Notes under the pieces: model-generated | Seen by the model: only the letters and a program-made list of their open reading frames with translations | Told to the model about the DNA's origin: nothing | Database searches by the model: none | DNA from: MED-G105 sp050331095 | GTDB lineage: Bacteria > Pseudomonadota > Alphaproteobacteria > Caulobacterales > Parvularculaceae | Assembly (NCBI GenBank): GCA_050331095.1 | Contig: JBHJHE010000039.1 | Location: 1-44,610, forward strand | DNA: 44,610 bases | Direction of reading: 5' to 3' | In this document: positions 1 to 7,268 of the stretch, in pieces | Numbering within the stretch: position 1 is the first letter of the stretch | Layout of the letters: each line of letters starts with the position of its first letter | Position numbers and translations under genes: made by a program

Positions 1-111
1 GCCGGGCGCCGCCAACGCCGCGGCCGCGGCGCCGGCGAGCAAGCCGCGCCGCGTCGCGGCGCGCTCCCGCGCGGCGACCGTCCGGGCGCGCCGTTTTCGA
101 CGTTGGGTCAT
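1..111 (-). CDS. lptD: Probable LptD N-terminus (partial, cut by window edge)
   Basis: An open frame of 37 codons begins with ATG at 111 and runs off the left edge. It reads as a very basic start (MTQRRKRRAR), a second basic stretch with an RR pair, and a run of Ala/Leu ending in LAAPG, which looks like a signal peptide for export. It lies 80 bases downstream of lptG on the same strand. In alphaproteobacteria the gene after lptF-lptG is usually lptD, the outer-membrane lipopolysaccharide translocon. The identity rests on position plus the signal peptide only. No LptD-specific sequence is inside the window, so another exported protein is possible. Confidence 0.5.
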   Translation of the reverse strand, partial: MTQRRKRRARTVAARERAATRRGLLAGAAAAALAAPG

Positions 112-191
112 CACCGTCTCGGATCGTCGCGCGCCCCGCGGCGCGCGAAAGGGTTCGTTAACTGAGCCGGTCGGGCGCGTCCACGCACGGC

Positions 192-1283
192 CTAGCCGTC
201 CTCGATATGAAGAAGCCGAGTCGCCGCTGCGGTCGCGGCGGCGACCGCCGGCGTCCAGGCGGCGAGGGCGGCGGGCGCGGCGCCGGTTTCGCCGAGGGCG
301 CTCGCGACTTCGGCGAGAACGTAGAGGCCGAAGCCGGCGGCGATCGCCGAGATCAGAAGCTGGAACGCGCCGCCGGCGCGCATCGGCCGCAGCGTGAAGG
401 CCGCCGCGATCAGCACCATCGCCACGAGCTTCAACGGCGTCGAACACAAATCGTGAAAGCGGATGCGGTGGCGCACGGTGGGCAGGCCCGCGGCCTCCGC
501 GGCGACGATGAAGCGCGGCAAGGCCCAGATCGACATGGTTTCGGGGGTCGGCGCGCCGGCGCTCAAATCGGCGACGCTGAGCGCCGCCGGCAAGGCGTAG
601 ATCGGCGTGCGCCGCGGGAGCTTCTGGTCGGCCGCCTGCATGCGCGCGTCGCGCAACTCGATGCGTTTGCCGGTGATGTCGGCGCGCGGCGCGTCGATGC
701 GCTCGACGAAGCGGTCGTCTGCGTCCATCCGCCAAACCTTGACGCGGGACAAGCGCGCGGCGGCGATGTCGAGGCTCGCCGCATTTACGATCAGGGACGC
801 GCCGTCGTCGCGCTGGCGCAGCCAGATGCCGTCGCCGAAGACCCGCACGAGATTGCCGCCGCCCTTGGCCGCGTCCATCAGCTGCTCGGCGGCGCGCGTC
901 ATGCGGCTCGACGCCGGATCGACGACGACGACGACGGCGAGGCCGGTTACCGCCGCGAAGAGCGCCGGCGGACCGATCAACCGCCAGATGGAGAGGCCGG
1001 CGGCGCGCATCACCGAGATCTCGGCGCGGCGATTGAGTTGCGCGAACGTCCAGATCGCCGCGAACAGGAAGACGAACGGCGTCAGCGCCTGGCTCAGGCC
1101 GAAGGTGCGCAACGTCGTCAGCCGCAGCGCCAGCCCGAAGTCGCCGTCGGCGACCTTGCCGGCGAACCGCAGGCTCTCCACGAGATCGACGAGGAAGATG
1201 ATCGCGGCGAGCGCGAGCCAAAGGGCGCCGGCGTTGAAGGCCGTGCGCCGGGCGATGTAGGCGAAGAGCGTCAGCGGCGGCAT
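192..1283 (-). CDS. lptG: LPS export ABC transporter permease LptG
   Basis: This 363-residue inner-membrane permease of the YjgP/YjgQ family pairs with LptF and the LptB ATPase to pull lipopolysaccharide out of the inner membrane into the Lpt bridge. The start MPPLTLFAYIARR at 1283 gives the usual family length and lies 2 bases after the lptF stop, so the two are almost certainly co-translated; the same frame is open further upstream, but only within lptF. Membrane segments are seen near residues 15-35, 60-80, 100-125 and in three C-terminal helices (about 270-355). A periplasmic beta-rich domain lies between, as expected for LptG. The motif NRRAEISVMRAAG in the cytoplasmic loop after the second helix is the typical coupling-helix region of this family. 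Confidence 0.9.
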   Translation of the reverse strand: MPPLTLFAYIARRTAFNAGALWLALAAIIFLVDLVESLRFAGKVADGDFGLALRLTTLRTFGLSQALTPFVFLFAAIWTFAQLNRRAEISVMRAAGLSIWRLIGPPALFAAVTGLAVVVVVDPASSRMTRAAEQLMDAAKGGGNLVRVFGDGIWLRQRDDGASLIVNAASLDIAAARLSRVKVWRMDADDRFVERIDAPRADITGKRIELRDARMQAADQKLPRRTPIYALPAALSVADLSAGAPTPETMSIWALPRFIVAAEAAGLPTVRHRIRFHDLCSTPLKLVAMVLIAAAFTLRPMRAGGAFQLLISAIAAGFGLYVLAEVASALGETGAAPAALAAWTPAVAAATAAATRLLHIEDG

Positions 1284-1285
1284 GG

Positions 1286-2428
1286 TCAGCCCACCGCGCG
1301 CAACGGCGCCGGGGCGTCGGGGGCCGCGCGAAGGGGCTTGCGCGGACCGCTCGCGCAGTCTTTCAGGAGCCAGAACGCGGCGACGAGCGCGATCGCCGGC
1401 AGGGCGTAGATCGCCCAGTAAGCGCTTTGCGCCGCGGCGAGGTTCTGGGTGAAGATCGCGGCGATCTTCAGGACCCCGACGAGGACGCAGGCGAGGGCGA
1501 TCCGCGCCGCGTAGCCGCGCCGCGCATAGGGCCCGCCGATGAGCGCGACGACGGCGATCAGCGCGAACGCGATCGGGTAGAGCGGGGCGGCCAGCCGGCT
1601 GTGCCCCTCGGCTTTGAGCGTCGCGGCGTTGCGTTGCGCCCACGCGTCGTCCGGGTCAGGGTTCAAAAGCTCGCCGAGATAGCGCTCGGTGAGTTCGAGC
1701 TGCAACTGACCTGGCCCGCCGGAATAATCCGAAATGTTGAAGGCGGTGCGTTCGAAGTGAACGATGTCGACGCCGAGGGCGTCGTTGCGGGGCGTCTGGA
1801 TGTTGCCGTTGAAGAGATAGAGGACGGGACCGCTCACGGTCTCACGAAAAACGCCGCGCTCGGCCATATAGGTCTCGACTTTGTCGCGGTCGCGATAGTC
1901 GTTGATCAGAAGGCCGCGGAACCGGCCCTGGGGCAGCGCTTCCTCGACGTAGACGGTGAAGCCCTTCGAGATCGTCGTGAACTCGCCGCTGCGCAGCGCC
2001 GCCGAGGCGACGTCGGCCCTGATCTCGGCGACCTCGCGCTTCAACGCGCGGTAGGACCGCGGCATCAGATCATGGCTGATCCACGCCGCCATCGCCGCGG
2101 CGATCCCGGCGAGCGCGAGGATCGGCGCGGCGATCCGCAGGCGCGAGACGCCCGACGCGAAGATCACGGCGACCTCGCTGTCGGCGTGGAGCCGCTGTAG
2201 CGCGAAGAGCGTCGCGCCGAAGACCGCGAACGGCAGGACGACGGACAGCAGGTTCGGGATCAGCAGCGTCGTGACGAACGCGAACGTCGACCACGCCTCG
2301 CCATGGTCGATGACGATGTCGAGCCGCTGGAGGCTTTGCGTCAGCCACACGAGCGTCGTCACCGCCACGAGGCCGACGACAAGCGGCGTCAGCAATTGGC
2401 GGAATACGTAGACGTCAAGTCGTCGCAT
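1286..2428 (-). CDS. lptF: LPS export ABC transporter permease LptF
   Basis: This is the 380-residue partner permease of LptG. The start MRRLDVYVFRQLLTPLVVG is typical: a short amphipathic helix followed by the first membrane segment. Other helices appear at about 50-75, 98-118 and in the C-terminal third (about 280-365). A central periplasmic jellyroll-type domain includes the conserved-looking stretch GEFTTISKGFTVYVEE. LptF and LptG form the heterodimer that extracts lipopolysaccharide, powered by LptB, which is not in this window. The gene is first in a minus-strand unit lptF-lptG-(lptD) and diverges from pepA, a common alphaproteobacterial arrangement. The C-terminus after the last helix (CASGPRKPLRAAPDAPAPLRAVG) is low complexity and probably cytoplasmic. 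Confidence 0.92.
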   Translation of the reverse strand: MRRLDVYVFRQLLTPLVVGLVAVTTLVWLTQSLQRLDIVIDHGEAWSTFAFVTTLLIPNLLSVVLPFAVFGATLFALQRLHADSEVAVIFASGVSRLRIAAPILALAGIAAAMAAWISHDLMPRSYRALKREVAEIRADVASAALRSGEFTTISKGFTVYVEEALPQGRFRGLLINDYRDRDKVETYMAERGVFRETVSGPVLYLFNGNIQTPRNDALGVDIVHFERTAFNISDYSGGPGQLQLELTERYLGELLNPDPDDAWAQRNAATLKAEGHSRLAAPLYPIAFALIAVVALIGGPYARRGYAARIALACVLVGVLKIAAIFTQNLAAAQSAYWAIYALPAIALVAAFWLLKDCASGPRKPLRAAPDAPAPLRAVG

Positions 2429-2637
2429 GCTGAACGTTCAACGCGCATCCCTCGGGACGCTGGTACATTAACGCGACGATAGGTCGTTTCGCGGCCGCGG
2501 TCACCCGTTCGCGCCGTCGCCGGCGGGCGGCGCCTAGCTTTACGGGCCGAAAACGACGAAAGCGGACGGGATAACAAAGAACGCGCTCATCGCCCCACGC
2601 CGCGAGGCGGCGCGTCGAGCCTCGAGGGAGCTTTCGC
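2429..2637. promoter_or_regulatory. Divergent lptF / pepA promoter region
   Basis: This 209-bp non-coding stretch separates the start codons of lptF and pepA and must hold both promoters. A 10-bp palindrome TGAACGTTCA lies at 2431-2440, directly before the lptF start. I could not pick convincing -35/-10 pairs for either gene in this GC-rich sequence. The pepA ribosome site is probably the GAGGGAG stretch around 2623-2629. Confidence 0.5.
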
Positions 2638-4128
2638 ATGAAGGTCACGTTCTCCAAGGCGGCTCCGCCGTCGACCGGCGCGCTGGTCGCGCCGTTTTTT
2701 GAAAACGAAGAGCAATGCGAGGGCTTCGACGCGCTCGACGCCGCGTCCGGCGGGGCGTTGTCGAACGCCGCCAAGGCGGCGGGCTTCGTCGGCAAGTCGG
2801 GCCAGGCGCTGGAGCTGATCGGCGTCGCCGGGTTCGAAGACCGTCGCGTCGTCCTCGTCGGCGCCGGCGAGCGCGACGAGTTGAGCGCGCTCGGCGCGGA
2901 GCGTTTCGGCGGCGCGGCCGTCGCGCCGCTCTTGAAGACGCAGGAGAAAGCGGCCTGCTTCGTCCTCGACGGGTTCGACGCGCCGAGCCTGGAGGCCGGC
3001 GAGGCGGCTGCCCGCGTCGCCGTCGGCGCGCGCCTGCGGCGGTACCGGTTCGACAAGTACCGCACCAAGCTCGAAAAGGACCAGAAACCCGCGCTGCAAA
3101 AGCTCACGGTGAAGACGGACGCCGCCGACGCGCGCACGAAGTTCGGCGACTACGACAAGGTCGTCGACGGCGTTTTCCTGACCCGCGACCTCGTCTCCGA
3201 ACCGGCGAACGTTCTTTATCCTGAGAGCTTCGCCATGCGCTGCCGCGAGCTTGAAAGCCTCGGCGTCAAGGTCACGATCCTCGGCGAAGCGGAAATGAAG
3301 AAGCTCGGCATGGGCTCGCTCCTCGGCGTCGGGCAGGGCTCGATCCGCGAATCGAAGCTCGTCGCCATGGAGTGGATGGGCGGCAAGCGCGGCGCGAAGA
3401 CCGTCGCCTTCGTCGGCAAGGGCGTGACGTTCGACACCGGCGGCATCTCGATCAAGCCCGGTCCCGGCATGGAGGACATGAAGTGGGACATGGGCGGCGC
3501 CGGCGCGGTGACGGGCGCGATCGCCGCGCTCGCAGGCCGCAAGGCCAAGGCGAACGTCGGCGGCGTCATCGGCCTCGTTGAGAACATGCCCGACGGAAAC
3601 GCCCAGCGGCCGGGAGACATCGTCACGTCCATGTCCGGCCAGACGATCGAGATCTTGAACACGGACGCGGAGGGCCGGCTCGTCCTCGCCGATGCGATCT
3701 GGTGGACGCAGGAGAAGTACAAACCCGCCGCCGTCGTTGACCTCGCCACGCTGACGGGCGCGATCATCGTCTCGCTAAGTCACGAATACGCCGGGCTCTT
3801 CACGGGCGACGACGACCTCGCCGGCAAGCTCGCCGACGCGGCGTCGGCTTCGGGCGACCCCGTCTGGCGGATGCCGATCGGCAAGGCCTACTACGACATG
3901 CTGAAGTCCGACGTCGCCGACATGAAGAACATCGGCGGGCGCGACGGCGGCTCGTCGACGGCGGCGGCGTTCATCGGCAATTTCGTCAAGGACGGCGTGC
4001 CCTGGGCCCACCTCGACATCGCCGGCATGGCGTGGACGACGAAGGACAAGCCCACCTGCCCGAAGGGCGGCACGGGCTTCGGCGTGCGCCTCCTCGACGC
4101 GTTCGTGCGCGAAAACTACGAAGGCTGA
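2638..4128 (+). CDS. pepA: Leucyl aminopeptidase (peptidase M17)
   Basis: This 496-residue cytosolic metallo-aminopeptidase removes N-terminal residues, leucine preferred, from peptides and helps in peptide turnover. The C-terminal catalytic domain holds the family signature NTDAEGRLVLADA (residues 341-353). It also has the metal and catalytic region VGKGVTFDTGGISIKPG with Lys261 and Asp266, and the WDMGGAGAV stretch near 283-291. The N-terminal 170 residues form the less conserved macro-like domain. The length matches PepA of E. coli (about 500). The gene starts a plus-strand unit with the DUF1499 gene and holC; pepA next to holC is a very common pairing in proteobacteria. In some bacteria PepA also binds DNA, but nothing here shows that role. 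Confidence 0.95.
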   Translation: MKVTFSKAAPPSTGALVAPFFENEEQCEGFDALDAASGGALSNAAKAAGFVGKSGQALELIGVAGFEDRRVVLVGAGERDELSALGAERFGGAAVAPLLKTQEKAACFVLDGFDAPSLEAGEAAARVAVGARLRRYRFDKYRTKLEKDQKPALQKLTVKTDAADARTKFGDYDKVVDGVFLTRDLVSEPANVLYPESFAMRCRELESLGVKVTILGEAEMKKLGMGSLLGVGQGSIRESKLVAMEWMGGKRGAKTVAFVGKGVTFDTGGISIKPGPGMEDMKWDMGGAGAVTGAIAALAGRKAKANVGGVIGLVENMPDGNAQRPGDIVTSMSGQTIEILNTDAEGRLVLADAIWWTQEKYKPAAVVDLATLTGAIIVSLSHEYAGLFTGDDDLAGKLADAASASGDPVWRMPIGKAYYDMLKSDVADMKNIGGRDGGSSTAAAFIGNFVKDGVPWAHLDIAGMAWTTKDKPTCPKGGTGFGVRLLDAFVRENYEG

Positions 4129-4155
4129 CGAGGTCCGTTCGATCGAGAGGCGCCC

Positions 4156-4578
4156 ATGAAGTTCCTGGTCATCGCGCCGGCCGCGTTCGCGGCGATCGCG
4201 CTCGGCCTGTTCGCGCTGCTCGCCCAGCGCTCGAAGGCCGCCGCGCCGCCGGGTCTCGTCGACGGCGCGCTGAAGCCCTGTCCGTCGAGCCCGAACTGCG
4301 TTTCGAGCGAGGCCGCCGGATCGGTCGCGCCGCTGCCCTTGTCCGCCTGGAGCCGCCTGCCGTCCGCGATCGCGGATCTCGGCGGCGAGGTGGTCATGAA
4401 GGAGGATGACTATCTCGCCGCGACGTTCGCCTCGCCTTTGTTCGGCTTCGTCGACGATATGGAGTTCCGCCGCGCCGACGACCGCGTCCACGGGCGGTCG
4501 GCCTCGCGGGTCGGCCACAGCGATCTCGGCGCCAACGCCCGCCGGGTCGAGGCTTTGCGCCGGGCGCTCGGCGCGTGA
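4156..4578 (+). CDS. DUF1499 family membrane-anchored protein
   Basis: This 140-residue protein has an N-terminal hydrophobic anchor (about residues 2-24). The DUF1499 pattern follows: a cysteine pair in CPSSPNCVSS (about 40-50), the FGFVDDMEF stretch near 95-103, and a C-terminal RSASRVGHSDLGANARRVE motif. The family is widespread in proteobacteria and plants and its function is not established. The protein should face the periplasm or be anchored in the inner membrane, where the two cysteines could pair. It lies 27 bases after pepA, and its stop overlaps the GTG start of holC, so it is part of the pepA-holC transcript. No functional link to either neighbour can be read from the sequence. 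Confidence 0.85.
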   Translation: MKFLVIAPAAFAAIALGLFALLAQRSKAAAPPGLVDGALKPCPSSPNCVSSEAAGSVAPLPLSAWSRLPSAIADLGGEVVMKEDDYLAATFASPLFGFVDDMEFRRADDRVHGRSASRVGHSDLGANARRVEALRRALGA

Positions 4579-5045
4579 GCGACATGCCGCCTGAAGTCCT
4601 TTTCTACCATCTGGAGCGCGCGTCGTTGACCCAGGCGCTGCCGGGCCTTCTCGCCAAGACCCTCGAGCGAGGCTGGCGAGCGACCGTGCGCTGCGGCGAC
4701 GCCGCGGCGGTCGCGTCGCTCGACGAAGCGCTGTGGACCTTCGACGAGGAGAGCTTCCTGCCCCATGGGGCCGGCGGCGACGCCGCGGCGGCCGCCCGCG
4801 AGCCGATCTGGCTCACCGCCGACGAAACGGCGTCGACCGACGCCGACGTTCTCTTCGCGGTCGCCAACGCGCGGGTCTCGCCGGAGGACGTGGCGCGCCA
4901 CGCGCGCACGGTGGTGATGTTCGACGGCGCGGACGACGCCGCGGTCGGCGCGGCGCGCGCGCTCTGGAAGGAGCTTCGCGGCGCGGCCGTCGCCGCCACC
5001 TACTGGCGACAGGACGGCGAAGGCCGGTGGGCGAAACGCGGCTGA
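4575..5045 (+). CDS. holC: DNA polymerase III chi subunit HolC
   Basis: This 156-residue protein of the HolC family links the polymerase III clamp loader to single-strand DNA-binding protein at the replication fork. Family features are the opening VLFYHLERASLTQALPGLLAKTLERGWRA pattern (small alpha/beta fold), the LWTFDEESFLPHG stretch typical of chi near residues 53-65, and the later PIWLT element. The C-terminal AR-LWKELR and TYWRQDGEGRWAKR segments also fit. The GTG at 4575 overlaps the preceding stop codon (GTGA) and suggests translational coupling. An ATG three codons later (4584) is the alternative start. It follows pepA and the DUF1499 gene, and the pepA-holC pairing supports the call. 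Confidence 0.9.
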   Translation: MSDMPPEVLFYHLERASLTQALPGLLAKTLERGWRATVRCGDAAAVASLDEALWTFDEESFLPHGAGGDAAAAAREPIWLTADETASTDADVLFAVANARVSPEDVARHARTVVMFDGADDAAVGAARALWKELRGAAVAATYWRQDGEGRWAKRG

Positions 5046-5153
5046 CCGCGACGCGCGCCGATCACGACCTGCGCGCGATCAAATTGCGTCACAACCCCGC
5101 AGCGCCTATCAAATTAGCCGAAATTTTCGGATTGAGCGCGATAGAAAGACGCC
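5046..5153 (+). promoter_or_regulatory. phhA upstream region with repeat and palindrome
   Basis: The 108 bases before phhA hold two copies of ATCAAATT, at 5078-5085 and 5108-5115, spaced 30 bp apart (about three helical turns, so on the same face of DNA). A perfect 13-base palindrome CCGAAATTTTCGG lies at 5118-5130, 24 bases before the start codon. This is unusually AT-rich for the window and looks like a regulated promoter. Aromatic amino-acid hydroxylase genes are often controlled by Lrp/AsnC-type or TyrR-type factors, but the binding protein here is unknown. Confidence 0.4.
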
Positions 5154-6044
5154 ATGAGCGAAGCAGCGAAAACGCCCCAACGCCCCGCCAACCCTTTCGC
5201 CGCGAACACCACCCACGCGCTGCGCGGCGACTATGAGAACATGGCCGCCGACTACACGGTCCGTCAGCCCGTTGAACGCTACACCGACGAAGAACACGCG
5301 CGCTGGCGGTTTCTCTACGAGCGCCAGACGGCGCTCTTGCCGGGCTACGCGGCGCAGGAGTTTCTCGACGGCCTTGAGAAGCTGAACGCCGCCGATGGGG
5401 TGCCGTCATTGGAGGCGACGAACGACATTCTCGCCGCCGAGACCGGTTGGCGGCTCGTCGCCGTGCCGGGCCTGATCCCCGACGATGTCTTCTTCGAGCA
5501 CCTCGCCAATCGGCGGTTCCCGGTCTCCTGGTGGATCCGCGGCGAGCACGAGCTCGACTATCTCGTCGAGCCCGACGTCTTCCACGATATCTTCGGCCAT
5601 GTGCCGCAGCTTTTGAACCCGGTCTTCGCGGCCTACATGGAGAAGTACGGTAAGGGCGGACCCAAGGCGCTCGCCTTCAACGCGCAGAAGATGCTCGGCC
5701 GGCTCTACTGGTACATCGTCGAGTTCGGACTCATCCGGACGCCGGACGGCCTGCGCGCGTTCGGCGCCGGCATGCTGTCGTCGAAGGACGAGACGATCTA
5801 TTCCGTTGAAAGCCCCGAGCCTCACCGGGTCGCTTTCGACCTGCGGCGCGTTCTGTCCACGAACTATATGGTGGACGCGTTCCAGAAGACCTACTTCGTC
5901 GTGGAGAGCTTCGAGCAGCTTTTCGAGATCTCCGACCAGGACTTCACCCCGTTCTACAAGGGCGACGCGGACATCGACGGCGTCGATCCGGAGCGCCTTC
6001 TGCCCGGCGACGACGTCGTCACGCGGGGGACGTGGAGCGGTTAG
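5154..6044 (+). CDS. phhA: Phenylalanine 4-hydroxylase
   Basis: This 296-residue iron- and tetrahydropterin-dependent monooxygenase converts phenylalanine to tyrosine in the cytosol, the first step of phenylalanine breakdown. The iron-binding triad is visible as His144 and His149 in FHDIFGHVPQLL and Glu190 in WYIVEFGLI. The substrate and pterin region FPVSWWIRGEHELDYLVEPD (residues 122-141) matches bacterial PhhA. The length fits the single-domain bacterial enzyme, which lacks the regulatory ACT domain of the animal enzyme. The start MSEAAKTPQRP precedes the family core by about 20 residues and has no strong ribosome site. The 3' end overlaps the 3' end of pspF on the other strand by 26 bp. 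Its own upstream region carries repeats suggestive of regulation. Confidence 0.95.
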   Translation: MSEAAKTPQRPANPFAANTTHALRGDYENMAADYTVRQPVERYTDEEHARWRFLYERQTALLPGYAAQEFLDGLEKLNAADGVPSLEATNDILAAETGWRLVAVPGLIPDDVFFEHLANRRFPVSWWIRGEHELDYLVEPDVFHDIFGHVPQLLNPVFAAYMEKYGKGGPKALAFNAQKMLGRLYWYIVEFGLIRTPDGLRAFGAGMLSSKDETIYSVESPEPHRVAFDLRRVLSTNYMVDAFQKTYFVVESFEQLFEISDQDFTPFYKGDADIDGVDPERLLPGDDVVTRGTWSG

Positions 6045-7056
6045 CCGCGTTCGCGTCGAGCCCGTGCTTGCGCACGAGCCCGCGCAACTGGTCGTAACTG
6101 AGCGACAGGCGCTCCGCCGCGCGCCGACGGTTGCCGCCGCACGCCGACAGCGCGTTCAAGACAAGGCCCGCCTCGTAAGCGGCGACCGTTTCCTTCAAAT
6201 CCACCCGCGACGCCGACGACGCTGACGACGCCTGGAGCGGCGGCGGCGCATCCGCGTGCGCCGGTTCCTCCGCGAGCGTCGGGAACGGGTCGATTACGGC
6301 CTCGCCGATCGGACCGTCGCGCTCGGCGGCGAGCCAGCGATAGGTGGAGCGTTCGGCGGCGTTCTTCAGTTCGCGAACGTTGCCGGGCCACGGGTGGGCG
6401 CGCAATGCGGCCATCGCCGACGGCGCGAACCCGGGATAGGCCGCGCGGATCTCCTGCGCGAACCGGCTTGCGAAATGACCGGCGAGGAGCGGGATGTCCT
6501 CGGCGCGCTCGCGCAGGGGCGGCGCGGCGACGACGTCGAACGCCAGTCGGTCGAGCAGATCGGCCCGGAACGTCCCCGCGCGCGCCATCGCCGGCAGATT
6601 GACGTTGGCCGCCGCGACGACGCGCACGTCGACGTTGAGGGTCGCGTCGCCGCCGACGCGCTCGAACTCTCCGTACTCGATGATCCGCAGGAGCTTCTCC
6701 TGCACGCGCAACGACGCCGAGGCGATCTCGTCGAGAAACAGGGTGCCGCCGGCGGCGCGCTCGAACCGGCCGACATGACGCTTCTGCGCCCCGGTGAAGG
6801 CGCCGGCCTCGTGGCCGAAGAGCTCGCTGTCGAGAAGCGCGTCCGACAGCGCGGCGCAATTGACCTTGACGTAGGGGCCCTCCCACCGCGCGGAAAGAAA
6901 ATGGATGCGGCCGGCGATCAGTTCCTTGCCGGACCCGCGCTCGCCGATCACGAGGATGGACCGGTCGAGCCCCGCCGCGGCGGACGCGTGCGAGAGCGCG
7001 TCCAGAAACGTGGGCGCTTCGCCGATCATCTCTGGCGGCGCGACGGACTCCTGCAT
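6019..7056 (-). CDS. pspF: Sigma-54 activator PspF (phage shock regulator)
   Basis: This is an AAA+ enhancer-binding protein of 345 residues that activates sigma-54 RNA polymerase at the psp promoter. Visible elements are Walker A GERGSGKE (38-45), the sigma-54-contacting GAFTGA loop (85-90), Walker B TLFLDE (105-110), the arginine-finger region FRADLLDRL and sensor II motif WPGNVRELKN (223-232). A Fis-type helix-turn-helix follows at about 305-333. There is no N-terminal receiver domain, as in PspF, which is inhibited directly by PspA. I chose ATG 7056 (MQESVAPPEMIGEAPTFLDAL) because it matches the PspF start; the frame stays open further upstream into the regulatory region. It diverges from pspA, the classic arrangement. 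A low-complexity Pro/Ala/Ser linker (about 260-285) makes it slightly longer than E. coli PspF. Confidence 0.92.
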   Translation of the reverse strand: MQESVAPPEMIGEAPTFLDALSHASAAAGLDRSILVIGERGSGKELIAGRIHFLSARWEGPYVKVNCAALSDALLDSELFGHEAGAFTGAQKRHVGRFERAAGGTLFLDEIASASLRVQEKLLRIIEYGEFERVGGDATLNVDVRVVAAANVNLPAMARAGTFRADLLDRLAFDVVAAPPLRERAEDIPLLAGHFASRFAQEIRAAYPGFAPSAMAALRAHPWPGNVRELKNAAERSTYRWLAAERDGPIGEAVIDPFPTLAEEPAHADAPPPLQASSASSASRVDLKETVAAYEAGLVLNALSACGGNRRRAAERLSLSYDQLRGLVRKHGLDANAANRSTSPA

Positions 7057-7087
7057 TGGCGAAAACTCCCAACTTGTCGGGTTTAGA

Positions 7088-7105
7088 TCGCCAATAATCT
7101 GGCGA
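7088..7105. promoter_or_regulatory. Inverted repeat, candidate PspF upstream activating site
   Basis: A perfect inverted repeat TCGCCA-N6-TGGCGA lies between pspF and pspA. A third half-site TGGCGA occurs at 7057-7062, just before the pspF start. A second palindrome ACAAAAATTTTGT is at 7139-7151. They sit 85-115 bp upstream of the sigma-54 promoter, where PspF enhancer sites are expected. The assignment to PspF is by position only. Confidence 0.4.
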
Positions 7106-7158
7106 ATTTTTCCTGAATTTTCGAGCTCACATCCACCGACAAAAATTTTGTGATGTAA

Positions 7159-7171
7159 AAACAAATGGTTA
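7159..7171 (+). promoter_or_regulatory. Candidate IHF site upstream of psp promoter
   Basis: The sequence AAACAAATGGTTA matches the IHF consensus WATCAANNNNTTR at every fixed position but one (A for T at the third base). It lies between the inverted repeats and the sigma-54 promoter, the place where IHF bends DNA at the E. coli pspA promoter. A single near-match in AT-rich sequence can arise by chance. Confidence 0.35.
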
Positions 7172-7188
7172 GAAGCATCGCGCCAAAC

Positions 7189-7204
7189 TGGCACGGCCTT
7201 CGCA
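7189..7204 (+). promoter_or_regulatory. Sigma-54 (-24/-12) promoter of pspABC
   Basis: TGGCACGGCCTTCGCA matches the sigma-54 consensus TGGCACG-N4-TTGCA with one mismatch. The invariant GG (7190-7191) and GC (7202-7203) are separated by exactly 10 bases, as required. Transcription should begin near 7215, about 54 bases before the pspA start. The promoter faces pspA and lies next to the gene for the sigma-54 activator PspF. Confidence 0.85.
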
Positions 7205-7268
7205 AAGGGTTAAGCGGACAGGGCTTTTGAGGGCGCCGCGCGCGCCCGCCGAACGAAGGAGACGCCAG

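Noticed and set aside
207..1409. Long plus-strand frame antisense to lptG and lptF
   Set aside because: Its product is low-complexity Arg/Gly/Asp sequence with no domain, as expected from the mirror frame of a very GC-rich gene. The minus-strand genes have clear families.
2431..2440. TGAACGTTCA as a LexA (SOS) site before lptF
   Set aside because: The alphaproteobacterial LexA motif is a direct repeat GTTC-N7-GTTC, which is not present here. The palindrome is short and may be chance.
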